Source: Mumia flava
Lineage (GTDB): Bacteria; Actinomycetota; Actinomycetes; Propionibacteriales; Nocardioidaceae
Length of the DNA: 64,000 bases
NCBI RefSeq assembly: GCF_002797495.1
Contig: NZ_PGEZ01000001.1
Span: 124,001 to 188,000, forward strand
Reading direction: 5' to 3'
The position numbers and the translations under genes are program-made. Every line of letters starts with the position of its first letter. Position 1 is the stretch's first letter. Shown piece by piece: positions 53,057 to 61,789 of the stretch. The notes below the pieces were generated by a model. That model saw nothing but the letters and a program-made list of their open reading frames with translations. It was not told the DNA's origin and did no database searches.

Positions 53057-54742
53057 TCATCGTAGCAGCCGCAGCGCGCGTTCCCCAGCGCCTTCGAGCA
53101 CTTCCCCGAACGCGTCGGAGCCAGGGCCGGACGCGCCCGGGCCCGGGTCGTACGAGCCGGCGGACGCATCGAGCGCCGCAGCGGCGGACGGGAGGGCGTA
53201 CAGGTCGACGACACCCGTCATCACGACCGGCCGCAGGTCCTCCAGGAACGCCGTCAGATCCGCCGCGTCCGCGCCCGGCGCGTCCCGGTCGACGACCACG
53301 AGGCCGATGTCCTCCTCGCGCAGCGCGGCGGACGGATCGGGGGACGCGAGCGCCCCCGCGACGGCCCGGGCACGCGGGTCCTCGCCGGCGATCACCCGCC
53401 CCGAGACCACCAGGTCGTCGGACACGACGGTGTCGCGCGGGAAGTAGCGACCGGACGGGTCGAGCACCGGGTGGCGGTGGTTCCACGACGGAGCGCGGTA
53501 GGCGTCGAACGGCAGCACGAGCACGTCCCCCTCGACGTCGCTGTCCGCGACCGCTGCCGCGACCTCGTCGTACGCGGCCGGGTACGCGACCGGACGTAGG
53601 GTGCCGGCGGCTCCCCAGGCGAGATCGGGCATCACCGCGATCGGCAGCAGCACCGCGACCACGAGCACACCTCGACCGGCGAAGCCGTCAGCGACCCGCC
53701 GAACGACGAAGCCCACGCCCGCCGCGACCCCCGCGGCCTCCAGCGGTGCCAGCAGCGCGAGATAGCGCGCGCCGTCACGCAGCAGCCCCGCGCCCGGAAC
53801 CTCCACGACCAGCCACCGCAACAGGTCGGGGGCGAGCGTGCCGACGAGGGACAGCGCGAGCCCGACCGCCGCCGCCGGCAGGAGCGCGGCCACGAGGTGC
53901 CGCGACGCTCCCCCGGCCCGCCACGCCACCACCACACCGAGGGTCACCACAGCGACGAGCAGAGCCGTGGCGATGGCGGCCGTCGCCAGCGTGCGCGAGG
54001 TCGGCACGACCTGGGCGTTCCAGACGCCGCCGAGCGACAGGGCCGTCCCGAGGGTGCCGAGCATCCCCTCGGCGCGCAGCGCGAACGCCTCGACGCCGCC
54101 GGGGTCGCTGCGTCCGGTGCTCGGCCGCGAGAGCCCGGCGACGATCCACGGCAGGTTGACCACGACCGCGACGACCAGCGGGCGCCAGCACCGTCGAGCG
54201 GCCACCGAGACGGCGAGGATCACCCCGATGATCCCCGATGCCGGGGTCATCGCCGTCGCCGCCAGCGCGAGCACGAGGCGCAGCCACGGCGTCGGTCGCC
54301 CGGCGCGCACCTCCAGGCATGCCGACACCAGCCACGGCAGGCCCGCGTACCCCACCAGCAGCGGCCACTGACCCAGCACCAGCCGCTCGGCGACGTACGG
54401 GTTCCAGACGAACCAGGTCGCCCCGGCCAGAGCCGCACCCAGACCGAACGGCCGCTCGAGCAGGCGGAGCGCCCCGGCGCCGGCCAGTCCGAGAGCGGCG
54501 ACCAGGATGACCTTCTGGAGCAGCCACCCCGGCACGACCAGGCTCGCGACCGCGACCACCGCGTCCGACGGCACCGCACGCGGGGCGGCCGTCCCCAGCC
54601 CCCACACGTCCGCACGGGTCACGTCCAGCCGCGGAACGAACACCATGTCGTAGGACAGCACGTACCCGGAGGCGAGCAGCGGAGCACAGACCGCGAGTGC
54701 GAGCACCCACGGCCACACGCTCCCGATGCGTCGTCGCCCCAT
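53057..54742 (-). CDS. Polytopic membrane protein, GT-C-like
   Basis: 561 residues with about ten to twelve membrane segments. SYDMVFVPRLDVTRADVWG near residue 30 is a conserved acidic loop after the first helix; TWFVWNPYVAERLVLGQWPLLVGY follows. A C-terminal extracellular domain starts near 390 (LVLPFDAYRAPSWNHRHPV). Probably involved in polymer or glycolipid assembly, by context with aftD, DUF2613 and the flippase. Function not known. The ATG has no ribosome binding site. Confidence 0.7.
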   Translation of the reverse strand: MGRRRIGSVWPWVLALAVCAPLLASGYVLSYDMVFVPRLDVTRADVWGLGTAAPRAVPSDAVVAVASLVVPGWLLQKVILVAALGLAGAGALRLLERPFGLGAALAGATWFVWNPYVAERLVLGQWPLLVGYAGLPWLVSACLEVRAGRPTPWLRLVLALAATAMTPASGIIGVILAVSVAARRCWRPLVVAVVVNLPWIVAGLSRPSTGRSDPGGVEAFALRAEGMLGTLGTALSLGGVWNAQVVPTSRTLATAAIATALLVAVVTLGVVVAWRAGGASRHLVAALLPAAAVGLALSLVGTLAPDLLRWLVVEVPGAGLLRDGARYLALLAPLEAAGVAAGVGFVVRRVADGFAGRGVLVVAVLLPIAVMPDLAWGAAGTLRPVAYPAAYDEVAAAVADSDVEGDVLVLPFDAYRAPSWNHRHPVLDPSGRYFPRDTVVSDDLVVSGRVIAGEDPRARAVAGALASPDPSAALREEDIGLVVVDRDAPGADAADLTAFLEDLRPVVMTGVVDLYALPSAAAALDASAGSYDPGPGASGPGSDAFGEVLEGAGERALRLLR

Positions 54743-54763
54743 CAGGCATGGTTATATCGCCTG
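54743..54763. promoter_or_regulatory. 21-base divergent promoter region
   Basis: Only 21 bases separate the ATG of the minus-strand membrane protein from the GTG of the flippase. The AT-rich core (54752-54757) reads TTATAT on the plus strand, six bases before the GTG; on the minus strand TATAAC lies eight bases before the ATG. Both messages would be leaderless and the boxes overlap. Confidence 0.5.
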
Positions 54764-55993
54764 GTGCCGACCGAACCCAGCCGATCGCGTCGACCCGCGG
54801 CGGAGACCGTGAGCGCCGGGGGCCGCGTCGCCGCCGCCATGATGGTGCAGAACATCGGCGCCTACGGCTTCAATCTCGTCGCCGCACGGATTCTCGACGT
54901 CCCCGATCTGGGCGCCCTGACAGCCCTGCTCGGCGTCATCCTCGTCGCGAACGTCGGCATGCTTGCGGTCCAGACCACGACCGCGCGCCGCATCGCGGTG
55001 AAGCCCGACGACGCGGAGGCCATCGCCGGCCGCGCCACCGTGACCGCGCTCGTGATCGGCCTCGCGGCGACCGTCGTCGTCGCCCTGGCCAGCCCCGTCC
55101 TCGCGCCCGTGCTCCAGCTGGACTCGGTGTGGCCGCTGGTGCTCTGCGGCGCGACCGTCCTTCCGCTCACCCTCATGGGAGCGGCAGCCGGTGTCGCCCA
55201 GGGCCAGCAGCGGTGGGGAGCGCTGTCGGTCATCTACGTCGCCAACGGCGTCGGCCGCGTCGTGCTCGGCACCGCCGCCATCCTCGTCGTCGCCACCCCG
55301 ACGGCAGCGATCGCCGGCGTGCTGGTCGGCGCGTGGGTGCCGGTGCTCGCCGGGATCCGCTTGCTCCATCTGCGCCACGTGCGCAGCGTCGGGTACATGT
55401 GGGAGGTCGCGGCAGGATCGCACGCGATGCTCGCGTTCCTCGTCCTCAGCAACCTCGATGCCCTGCTGGGCCGGGCGGTGCTCACCGAGCACGAGAGCGG
55501 GCTGTACGGGGCGGGGCTGATCCTCACCAAGGCGGCGCTCTTCCTCCCCCAGTTCGTCGCGATCGTCGTGTTCCCCCGGCTCGCCAAGGCCGGCGCGGAC
55601 CGGGCCCGCTCACGCGCGGTCGCCGCCGTCGCCGTCCTCGGGCTGATCGCGACGGCCATGACTGCGTTGCTGCCCTGGCTCGCGCTGATCCTCGTCGGCG
55701 GGGACAAGTACGTCGAGGTCGAGGGACGGCTGTGGCTCTTCGCGCTCGAGGGCTCCGTGCTCGCGCTCGTCCAGCTGCTGGTCTTCGATGCGCTCGCCCG
55801 CAGATCGCACACGATCGTGGCCCTGCTGTGGGGCGCGAGCGTGGTGGTCGGCGGGGTCACGTTGCTCACGCCGATCGGAATCACAGGTCTCACCCTGACG
55901 ATGACCCTCACCGCGTCCGTGGTGGCCGCGATCGCCTGGGTGCTCGCGCAGCGTCCCGTGGGGCGGCCGATGGGACGTCCGGTCGGCGGCTGA
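54764..55993 (+). CDS. Polysaccharide flippase-like (MOP superfamily) protein
   Basis: 409 residues with about twelve membrane segments: GGRVAAAMMVQNIGAYGFNLVAARIL at the start is typical of Wzx/MurJ-like transporters, as is ESGLYGAGLILTKAALFLPQFVAIVVFPRL. Likely flips a lipid-linked sugar to the outer face. Start GTG at 54764, or GTG at 54809 if translated from a leader (GGAG near it). Confidence 0.82.
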   Translation: MPTEPSRSRRPAAETVSAGGRVAAAMMVQNIGAYGFNLVAARILDVPDLGALTALLGVILVANVGMLAVQTTTARRIAVKPDDAEAIAGRATVTALVIGLAATVVVALASPVLAPVLQLDSVWPLVLCGATVLPLTLMGAAAGVAQGQQRWGALSVIYVANGVGRVVLGTAAILVVATPTAAIAGVLVGAWVPVLAGIRLLHLRHVRSVGYMWEVAAGSHAMLAFLVLSNLDALLGRAVLTEHESGLYGAGLILTKAALFLPQFVAIVVFPRLAKAGADRARSRAVAAVAVLGLIATAMTALLPWLALILVGGDKYVEVEGRLWLFALEGSVLALVQLLVFDALARRSHTIVALLWGASVVVGGVTLLTPIGITGLTLTMTLTASVVAAIAWVLAQRPVGRPMGRPVGG

Positions 55994-56053
55994 CGCGAGC
56001 ACGGCCCGCGGGCGACCGTACCCCGACGACCCGGATCAGTCCCGCCGGCCGGC

Positions 56054-58750
56054 TCAGTGCCCGGCTTCGTGCCAGGACCGGCCCACGCCCACCGACACGT
56101 CCAGTGGTACGGCGAGCTCCGCCGCCGACGCCATCTGGGCCCGCACGAGCGCCTCCACGTCGTCACGCTCCCCTGCGGGCACCTCGAGCACCAGCTCGTC
56201 GTGGACCTGGAGCAGCATCCGCGAGCGCAGCCCGGAGTCGCGCAGCGCCGCGTGCACGCCGAGCATCGCGACCTTGATGATGTCGGCGGCCGAGCCCTGG
56301 ATCGGGGCGTTCAAGGCCATCCGCTCCGCCATCTCGCGACGCTGCCGGTTGTCGCTGGTCAGGTCCGGCAGGTAGCGGCGCCGCCCCATGATCGTCTCGG
56401 TGAACCCGCTGCGCCGTGCCTCGTCGACGATCCCCCGCAGGTAGTCGCGCACACCGCCGAACCGGGCGAAGTACTCGTCCATCAGCCCTTGCGCCTCCCG
56501 GGCCTCGATCCCGAGCTGCTGACTCAGGCCGTACGCCGACAGGCCGTACGCGAGGCCGTAGTTCATCGCCTTGATCCGGGAGCGCATCCCGACCTCGATC
56601 GCGTCCGGCTCGACCTCGAACACGCGAGCCGCCATCTGGGTGTGGAAGTCCTCACCGGAGTGGAACGCGTCGATCAGCCCCTGGTCCTCCGACAGGTGGG
56701 CCATGATCCGCATCTCGATCTGCCTGTAGTCGGCGGTCAGCAGCGTCTCGAACCCGTCCCCCACGACGAACGCCTCGCGGATCCGGCGCCCGGACTCGGT
56801 GCGGATCGGGATGTTCTGGAGGTTGGGGTCGGCCGAGCTGAGCCGCCCGGTCGCCGCGATCGTCTGGTTGTAGGTCGTATGGATCCGGTCGTCCGGCGCG
56901 ACCGTCTTGCGCAGGCCCTCGACCGTCTGCCGGAGCCGGGTCGCGTCCCGGTGGTCGAGCAGGTGCGACAGGAACGGGTGCTCGGTCTTCACGAACAGCG
57001 ACTGCAGGGCATCGGCGTCGGTCGTGTAGCCGGTCTTGGTGCGCTTCGTCTTCGGCATGCCGAGCTCGTCGAACAGCACCACCTGCAGCTGCTTGGGCGA
57101 CCCGAGGTTGATCTCCTTGCCGATCACCGCGAACGCCTCGTCAGCGGCGTTGCGGACCCGGTCGGCGAACTCCGACTCGAGGGTGTCCAGCGCGTCGGTG
57201 TCGACGGCGATCCCGATCTGCTCCATGTCGGCGAGGACGTCGACGAGCGGGAGCTCCACGTCAGCGAGCAGTGCGCGGCCGCCCCGCGCCTCCAGCTCGT
57301 CGTCGAGCGCGCCTCCCAGCTCGCGGACCGCGGCCGCCTGGACCATCACCGTCTGCGCGGCGGCGTCCTCGTCGACGTCCAAGGTCAGCTGGTCGCCGTG
57401 GTCGTCGACCCGCAGCTCGCGGTGCAGCGTCCGCAGCGCGAGGTCCTCGAGATCGTACGAACGCTGGTCGGGGCGCGAGAGGTAGGCCGCCAGGGCGGTG
57501 TCGGACTCGAGACCGGCGAGCTGCCAGCCCTGGGCGCGCAGCGCCAGGAGCGGTCCCTTCGCGTCGTGCATGACCTTCTGACGGCCCGGGTCGGCGAGCC
57601 ATCCGGCGAAGGCCGTGTCGTCCTCAGGGGTCAGCTGCGTGACGTCGAACCAGGCCGCGTGGCCGCTCTGCGCCGCCAGCGCGACCGCGTCGACGCGGCC
57701 GGTGCCGCGTCCCCACGCGCCGTCGACGACCACGCCCGTACGCGTCCCCTCGCCCGCATGCTCCGCCAGCCAGGCGCCGAGCGCGCCCTCGGCCAGGCGC
57801 AGGCCCTCGACCTCGAAACCGGACTCCGCCTCCGGCTCCTCCGTGGACAACGTCTGGAACAACCGGTCGCGCAGCACGCGGAACTCCAGCTGGTCGAAGA
57901 CCCGGTGCACCCCGTCGCGGTCCCAGGCCTGCAGCGCGAGGTCCGCGCTGGTCACCGGCAGGTCGAGATCACGGATCAGGGCGTTGATCCGGCGGTTGCG
58001 GACCACGTCGCCGAGATGGTCCCGGAAGGACTGCCCCGCCTTGCCCGGCACCTGATCGGCATCGCGGACCAGCGCGTCGAGACCCCCGAACTTCGCGAGC
58101 CACTTGGCTGCCGTCTTCGGACCGACCCCCGGGACACCGGGAAGGTTGTCGCTCGTCTCGCCCACCAGCGCCGCGAGGTCCGGGTAGGACTCCGGCGCCA
58201 CGCCGTACTTCTCCTCCACCGCCTCCGGAGTCATCCGCGCCAGGTCGGAGACCCCCTTGCGGGGGTAGAGCACGGTCGTGCGGTCCGTGACGAGCTGCAG
58301 TGCGTCGCGGTCGCCCGTACAGATCAGCACCTCGAAGCCGTCCGCCTCCGCGCGGGTCGCGAGCGTGCCGATGATGTCGTCGGCCTCGTACCCCTCCAGC
58401 TCGAGGTAACGGACCTGGAGGGCGTCGAGAACCTCCTTGACGAGCGCCACCTGGCCGCTGAACTCGTCGGGCGACTTCGAACGATTCGCCTTGTACTCCG
58501 CGTACTCCTCGGAGCGGAACGTCTGCCGCGACACGTCGAAGGCCACGGCGAGGTGGGTCGGCTGCTCGTCGCGGAGCACGTTGATCAGCATCGACGTGAA
58601 GCCGTACACCGCGTTGGTGTGCTGGCCGGTGGTGGTCGAGAAGTTCTCCACCGGCAGGGCGAAGAACGCCCGGTAGGCCACCGAGTGGCCGTCGATCAGC
58701 AGCAGCCGGGGGGTGTCGGGCGTCGTCGCATCGGCGGTCGTCGAGTCCAC
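56054..58750 (-). CDS. polA: DNA polymerase I
   Basis: 898 residues. 5'-3' exonuclease (1-310: LLLIDGHSVAYRAFFAL, LEGYEADDIIGTLA, GVPGVGPKTAAKWL), a degenerate 3'-5' exonuclease domain (310-500) and the polymerase (500-898): motif A TADYRQIEMRIMAHLSED, O-helix RIKAMNYGLAYGLSAYGL, motif C LLQVHDELVLEVP. Repairs gaps and removes RNA primers. GTG start exactly six bases after TAGAGT. Confidence 0.96.
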   Translation of the reverse strand: MDSTTADATTPDTPRLLLIDGHSVAYRAFFALPVENFSTTTGQHTNAVYGFTSMLINVLRDEQPTHLAVAFDVSRQTFRSEEYAEYKANRSKSPDEFSGQVALVKEVLDALQVRYLELEGYEADDIIGTLATRAEADGFEVLICTGDRDALQLVTDRTTVLYPRKGVSDLARMTPEAVEEKYGVAPESYPDLAALVGETSDNLPGVPGVGPKTAAKWLAKFGGLDALVRDADQVPGKAGQSFRDHLGDVVRNRRINALIRDLDLPVTSADLALQAWDRDGVHRVFDQLEFRVLRDRLFQTLSTEEPEAESGFEVEGLRLAEGALGAWLAEHAGEGTRTGVVVDGAWGRGTGRVDAVALAAQSGHAAWFDVTQLTPEDDTAFAGWLADPGRQKVMHDAKGPLLALRAQGWQLAGLESDTALAAYLSRPDQRSYDLEDLALRTLHRELRVDDHGDQLTLDVDEDAAAQTVMVQAAAVRELGGALDDELEARGGRALLADVELPLVDVLADMEQIGIAVDTDALDTLESEFADRVRNAADEAFAVIGKEINLGSPKQLQVVLFDELGMPKTKRTKTGYTTDADALQSLFVKTEHPFLSHLLDHRDATRLRQTVEGLRKTVAPDDRIHTTYNQTIAATGRLSSADPNLQNIPIRTESGRRIREAFVVGDGFETLLTADYRQIEMRIMAHLSEDQGLIDAFHSGEDFHTQMAARVFEVEPDAIEVGMRSRIKAMNYGLAYGLSAYGLSQQLGIEAREAQGLMDEYFARFGGVRDYLRGIVDEARRSGFTETIMGRRRYLPDLTSDNRQRREMAERMALNAPIQGSAADIIKVAMLGVHAALRDSGLRSRMLLQVHDELVLEVPAGERDDVEALVRAQMASAAELAVPLDVSVGVGRSWHEAGH

Positions 58751-58756
58751 GGCCCG

Positions 58757-58762
58757 ACTCTA
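58757..58762 (-). promoter_or_regulatory. -10 box of polA
   Basis: TAGAGT on the minus strand, six bases before the GTG start; leaderless arrangement. Confidence 0.55.
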
Positions 58763-58800
58763 ACGGCCCCCACCGACGATTCGGGGCGGGGCGAGGACCG

Positions 58801-59409
58801 TCAGTCGGACCGGGCGCGCCCGACCGGCTCCGTGAGCGTGCGGCGCAGCGACCGGCGGACGGCGATCAGCCGCCCCGCCCCCTTGCTGCTCGTCGTCCGG
58901 ATCGCCGAGCGGGCCGCCAGGACACGGACCCGCGCGGCCCGCACCGTCGCGTACTGGCCGAACCCCAGCCGGGTCAGGAACCGGTGCGCGTCCCGCGACG
59001 CCGACGGCGCCCAGGCGAAGACCATCTCGCTGTCGACGTCGTCGGCGACCTCGGCGACCGTCGCGAGGAGGGCCGAGGCGACCCCCCGCCTCCGGAAGTC
59101 CGGATGGACCAGCAGGTCGCTGACGACCGGCGTGCGCTCGACGTGGATCGGCGAGACCTGGGCGACGCTGAGGTGAAGAGCACCGGCCACGCGCCCCCCG
59201 CACGTCGCCACGTACAGACTCCGGTCGTGGCAGGCCGCGCCGTACCGCAGGGCCTCGGCGGCCTCCTCCGGGGTCGGCGGCGGCCGGTCCAGGACACCGT
59301 GGTGCGGCTCGCCCGCCCGGGCCTCGCTCACGCACCTGCGCCACAGGTCGATCAGCTCCGACGCGTCGTCCGGCCGTGCCTCACGCACGTCGATCGGGAG
59401 ACGACCCAC
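58801..59409 (-). CDS. GNAT family N-acetyltransferase
   Basis: 202 residues. DVREARPDDASELIDLWRR at the start, VSDLLVHPDFRRRGVASALLATV as the acetyl-CoA binding motif A, and RFLTRLGFGQY near the end of the fold; a basic tail of about 45 residues follows. Acceptor unknown. GTG at 59409 preceded by AAGGAGG; the longer frame upstream is antisense to the DUF554 gene. Confidence 0.85.
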   Translation of the reverse strand: MGRLPIDVREARPDDASELIDLWRRCVSEARAGEPHHGVLDRPPPTPEEAAEALRYGAACHDRSLYVATCGGRVAGALHLSVAQVSPIHVERTPVVSDLLVHPDFRRRGVASALLATVAEVADDVDSEMVFAWAPSASRDAHRFLTRLGFGQYATVRAARVRVLAARSAIRTTSSKGAGRLIAVRRSLRRTLTEPVGRARSD

Positions 59410-59524
59410 CGTGCCTCCTTCCGTGCGTCTCGGACCGGTCGGGGGCCGGACGGACGCGAAGTGCAACACTACGCCTTGGCGGCCCGCGGTGTCTTGTGGT
59501 CGAGACGGATCGGAGGCGTGCGAC

Positions 59525-60265
59525 GTGTTCATCGGCTTCGGGACGGTCGTGAACGTCGTCGCCGTGCTCGTCGGGTCCGGGATCGGCCTGCTCGCCGGCC
59601 ACCGGATGCCCGCCCGCACCCGCTCGGTCGTCACCGACGGCCTCGGGCTGGTCACGCTCCTGATCGCGGCCCTGTCCGCCTCGGCGGTCGTCGACCCCGT
59701 GCTGTCGGACGAGATCGGCAGCAGCGCCCCCGTGCTCGTCGTGCTGGGATCGGTCCTGATCGGCGGGATCATCGGCTCCCTGCTGCGGATCGAGCACCGG
59801 CTGGAGAGCCTCGGTGCCGTGCTGCAGGCCAGGCTCGGGGGCCAGGAGGGCGGCCGCGCCCAGTTCGTCGAGGGCTTCGTCACGGCGTCCTTGGTCTTCT
59901 GCGTCGGCCCGCTGACCATCCTCGGCTCGATCACCGACGGCCTCGGGGGCGGCGCCGAGCAGCTGCTCCTCAAGTCCGCGCTGGACCTGTTCGCCGCCAT
60001 CGCCTTCGCTGCGGCCCTCGGCGTCGGCGTGATGGCCTCCGCGCTGGCGGTCGGCGTCTTCCAGGGGGCCCTGACGCTCCTGGGCGCCCTGCTCGGCTCC
60101 TTCGTGCCCGAGGCGCACGTCGTCGCCCTGACCGCGACCGGCGGCGTCCTGCTGGTCGGCGTCGCTCTGCGCCTGTTGAATCTGAGGCCGGTCGCCGTCG
60201 GCGACATGCTGCCCGCTCTCCTCGTCGCACCCGTGCTCGTCCAGGTCGCCGCCGCCCTGGCATGA
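59525..60265 (+). CDS. DUF554 membrane protein
   Basis: 246 residues, about seven membrane segments. FIGFGTVVNVVAVLVGSGIGLL and the internal GFVTASLVFCVGPLTILGSITDGL are characteristic of DUF554, a family of unknown transport-like function. GTG start with GGAGG eight bases upstream. Divergent from the acetyltransferase gene. Confidence 0.88.
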   Translation: MFIGFGTVVNVVAVLVGSGIGLLAGHRMPARTRSVVTDGLGLVTLLIAALSASAVVDPVLSDEIGSSAPVLVVLGSVLIGGIIGSLLRIEHRLESLGAVLQARLGGQEGGRAQFVEGFVTASLVFCVGPLTILGSITDGLGGGAEQLLLKSALDLFAAIAFAAALGVGVMASALAVGVFQGALTLLGALLGSFVPEAHVVALTATGGVLLVGVALRLLNLRPVAVGDMLPALLVAPVLVQVAAALA

Positions 60266-60460
60266 TCTTCGGCCGGTCGGCTCGCACCGACCAGGCCACG
60301 GTTGTGCAACGATGTCGAATCGATCCTTCGATGACACGCGGCTGCAACGAATCAATGGGTATTGTCACGTCGAGCTTCGGCAGGCCGGGCCGTACGACGG
60401 CCACGACGAGCCGGAGCTGAGACGGGACACCACCCACGACCCGCAGGACAGGAGCCCGAC

Positions 60461-61768
60461 GTGCGACTGCGAATCGCAGCCCTCCTCGCGCTGCTGATCG
60501 GGGCCGGCGTACTGATCGCCGGAGCCCCGACTGCCAGCGCAACACCACAATCCACCGGCGTGACCGCCTCCGAAGAGGATCCGACGTCGGTCGTTCGGGG
60601 CAGGATCACCAACCCGGCCGACGACGGCGCCGGCGTCGCCGGCGCGACGATCGTGATCACGCCGCCGGAGGGCGAGCCGATCAGCATCGAGACCGGTGAC
60701 GACGGATCGTTCGAGGCTGAGGTCCCGGCCCTCGGTGCGACCGAGATCGAGCTGGACACCGATTCGCTGCCCGACGGGGTCGAGCTCCGCGAGGGCGCAC
60801 GCAACCCGCTGACCGTGACCCTGAACTCCGGACGCCCGAGCATCACCGTCGCGTTCGCGATCGGCCCGGACACGCGCCAGGTCAGCCAGTGGTACGACGA
60901 CATCCCGCAGCTGATCTACCAGGGCATCTACTTCGGCACGATCCTGGCGCTCGGCTCGCTGGGCCTGTCGATGATCTTCGGCACGACCGGCCTGTCGAAC
61001 TTCGCGCACGGCGAGCTCGTGACCTTCGGTGCGATCGTCACCTACCTGTTCAACAGCAACGGCATGTCGATCTGGCTCGCCGGCCTGTGCGCGATCGCGC
61101 TCGGTCTGGCGTTCGGCTGGGTCCAGGACCGCGTGCTGTGGAGACCCTTGCGACATCGCGGCACGACGTTGATCGCGATGATGATCGTGTCGATCGGACT
61201 CCAGTTCTTCCTCCGGTACGGCTACGGCTTCCTCACCGGCGGCGAGACCGAGACGTACCGCGACTTCACGACGCCGACCGGCTACTCGCTCGGCCCGATC
61301 TCGTACACGCTGCGTGACCTCTTCTTCCTGGTGGTCGCCGCCGTGCTCCTGCTGGTCGTGACCCAGGCGCTGTCCCGTACGCGGCTGGGACGCGCGACGC
61401 GCGCGGTCGCCGACAACCCGGCGCTCGCCGCGTCCAGCGGGATCAACACCGACCGCGTGATCACGATCGTGTGGGTCGGCGGCACGGCGCTCGCCGCGAT
61501 CTGCGGCATCATGCTGGGATTCACCCAGGCTGTGAAGTTCGACCTCGGAGCCCAGATCCTGCTCGTCATGTTCGCGGCCGTCGTCGTCGGCGGCCTCGGC
61601 ACGATCGGCGGCGCGATCCTGGGAAGCATCCTGGTCGGTCTGATGATCGAGCTCTCGACACTGGTCGTGCCGTCGGAGCTCAAGTTCGCGACGGCGCTGA
61701 TCCTTCTGGTCGTCATCCTCCTCTTCCGACCCCAGGGACTGCTGGGTCGGAAGGAACGAATCGGCTGA
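60461..61768 (+). CDS. livH: Branched-chain amino-acid type ABC permease (LivH) with exported N-terminal domain
   Basis: 435 residues. A signal peptide (1-27, ending TASA) and a beta-sandwich resembling carboxypeptidase-regulatory domains (about 45-125: VRGRITNPADDGAGVAGATIVIT) precede a normal LivH permease (from about 145: GIYFGTILALGSLGLSMIFGTTGLSNFAHGELVTFGAIV). It would import leucine-type amino acids or urea/amides; no binding protein gene is in the window. GTG start with AGGAG six bases before it. First gene of a four-gene operon. Confidence 0.88.
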   Translation: MRLRIAALLALLIGAGVLIAGAPTASATPQSTGVTASEEDPTSVVRGRITNPADDGAGVAGATIVITPPEGEPISIETGDDGSFEAEVPALGATEIELDTDSLPDGVELREGARNPLTVTLNSGRPSITVAFAIGPDTRQVSQWYDDIPQLIYQGIYFGTILALGSLGLSMIFGTTGLSNFAHGELVTFGAIVTYLFNSNGMSIWLAGLCAIALGLAFGWVQDRVLWRPLRHRGTTLIAMMIVSIGLQFFLRYGYGFLTGGETETYRDFTTPTGYSLGPISYTLRDLFFLVVAAVLLLVVTQALSRTRLGRATRAVADNPALAASSGINTDRVITIVWVGGTALAAICGIMLGFTQAVKFDLGAQILLVMFAAVVVGGLGTIGGAILGSILVGLMIELSTLVVPSELKFATALILLVVILLFRPQGLLGRKERIG

Positions 61769-61789
61769 CGGCGGGAAGGAGCACACATC

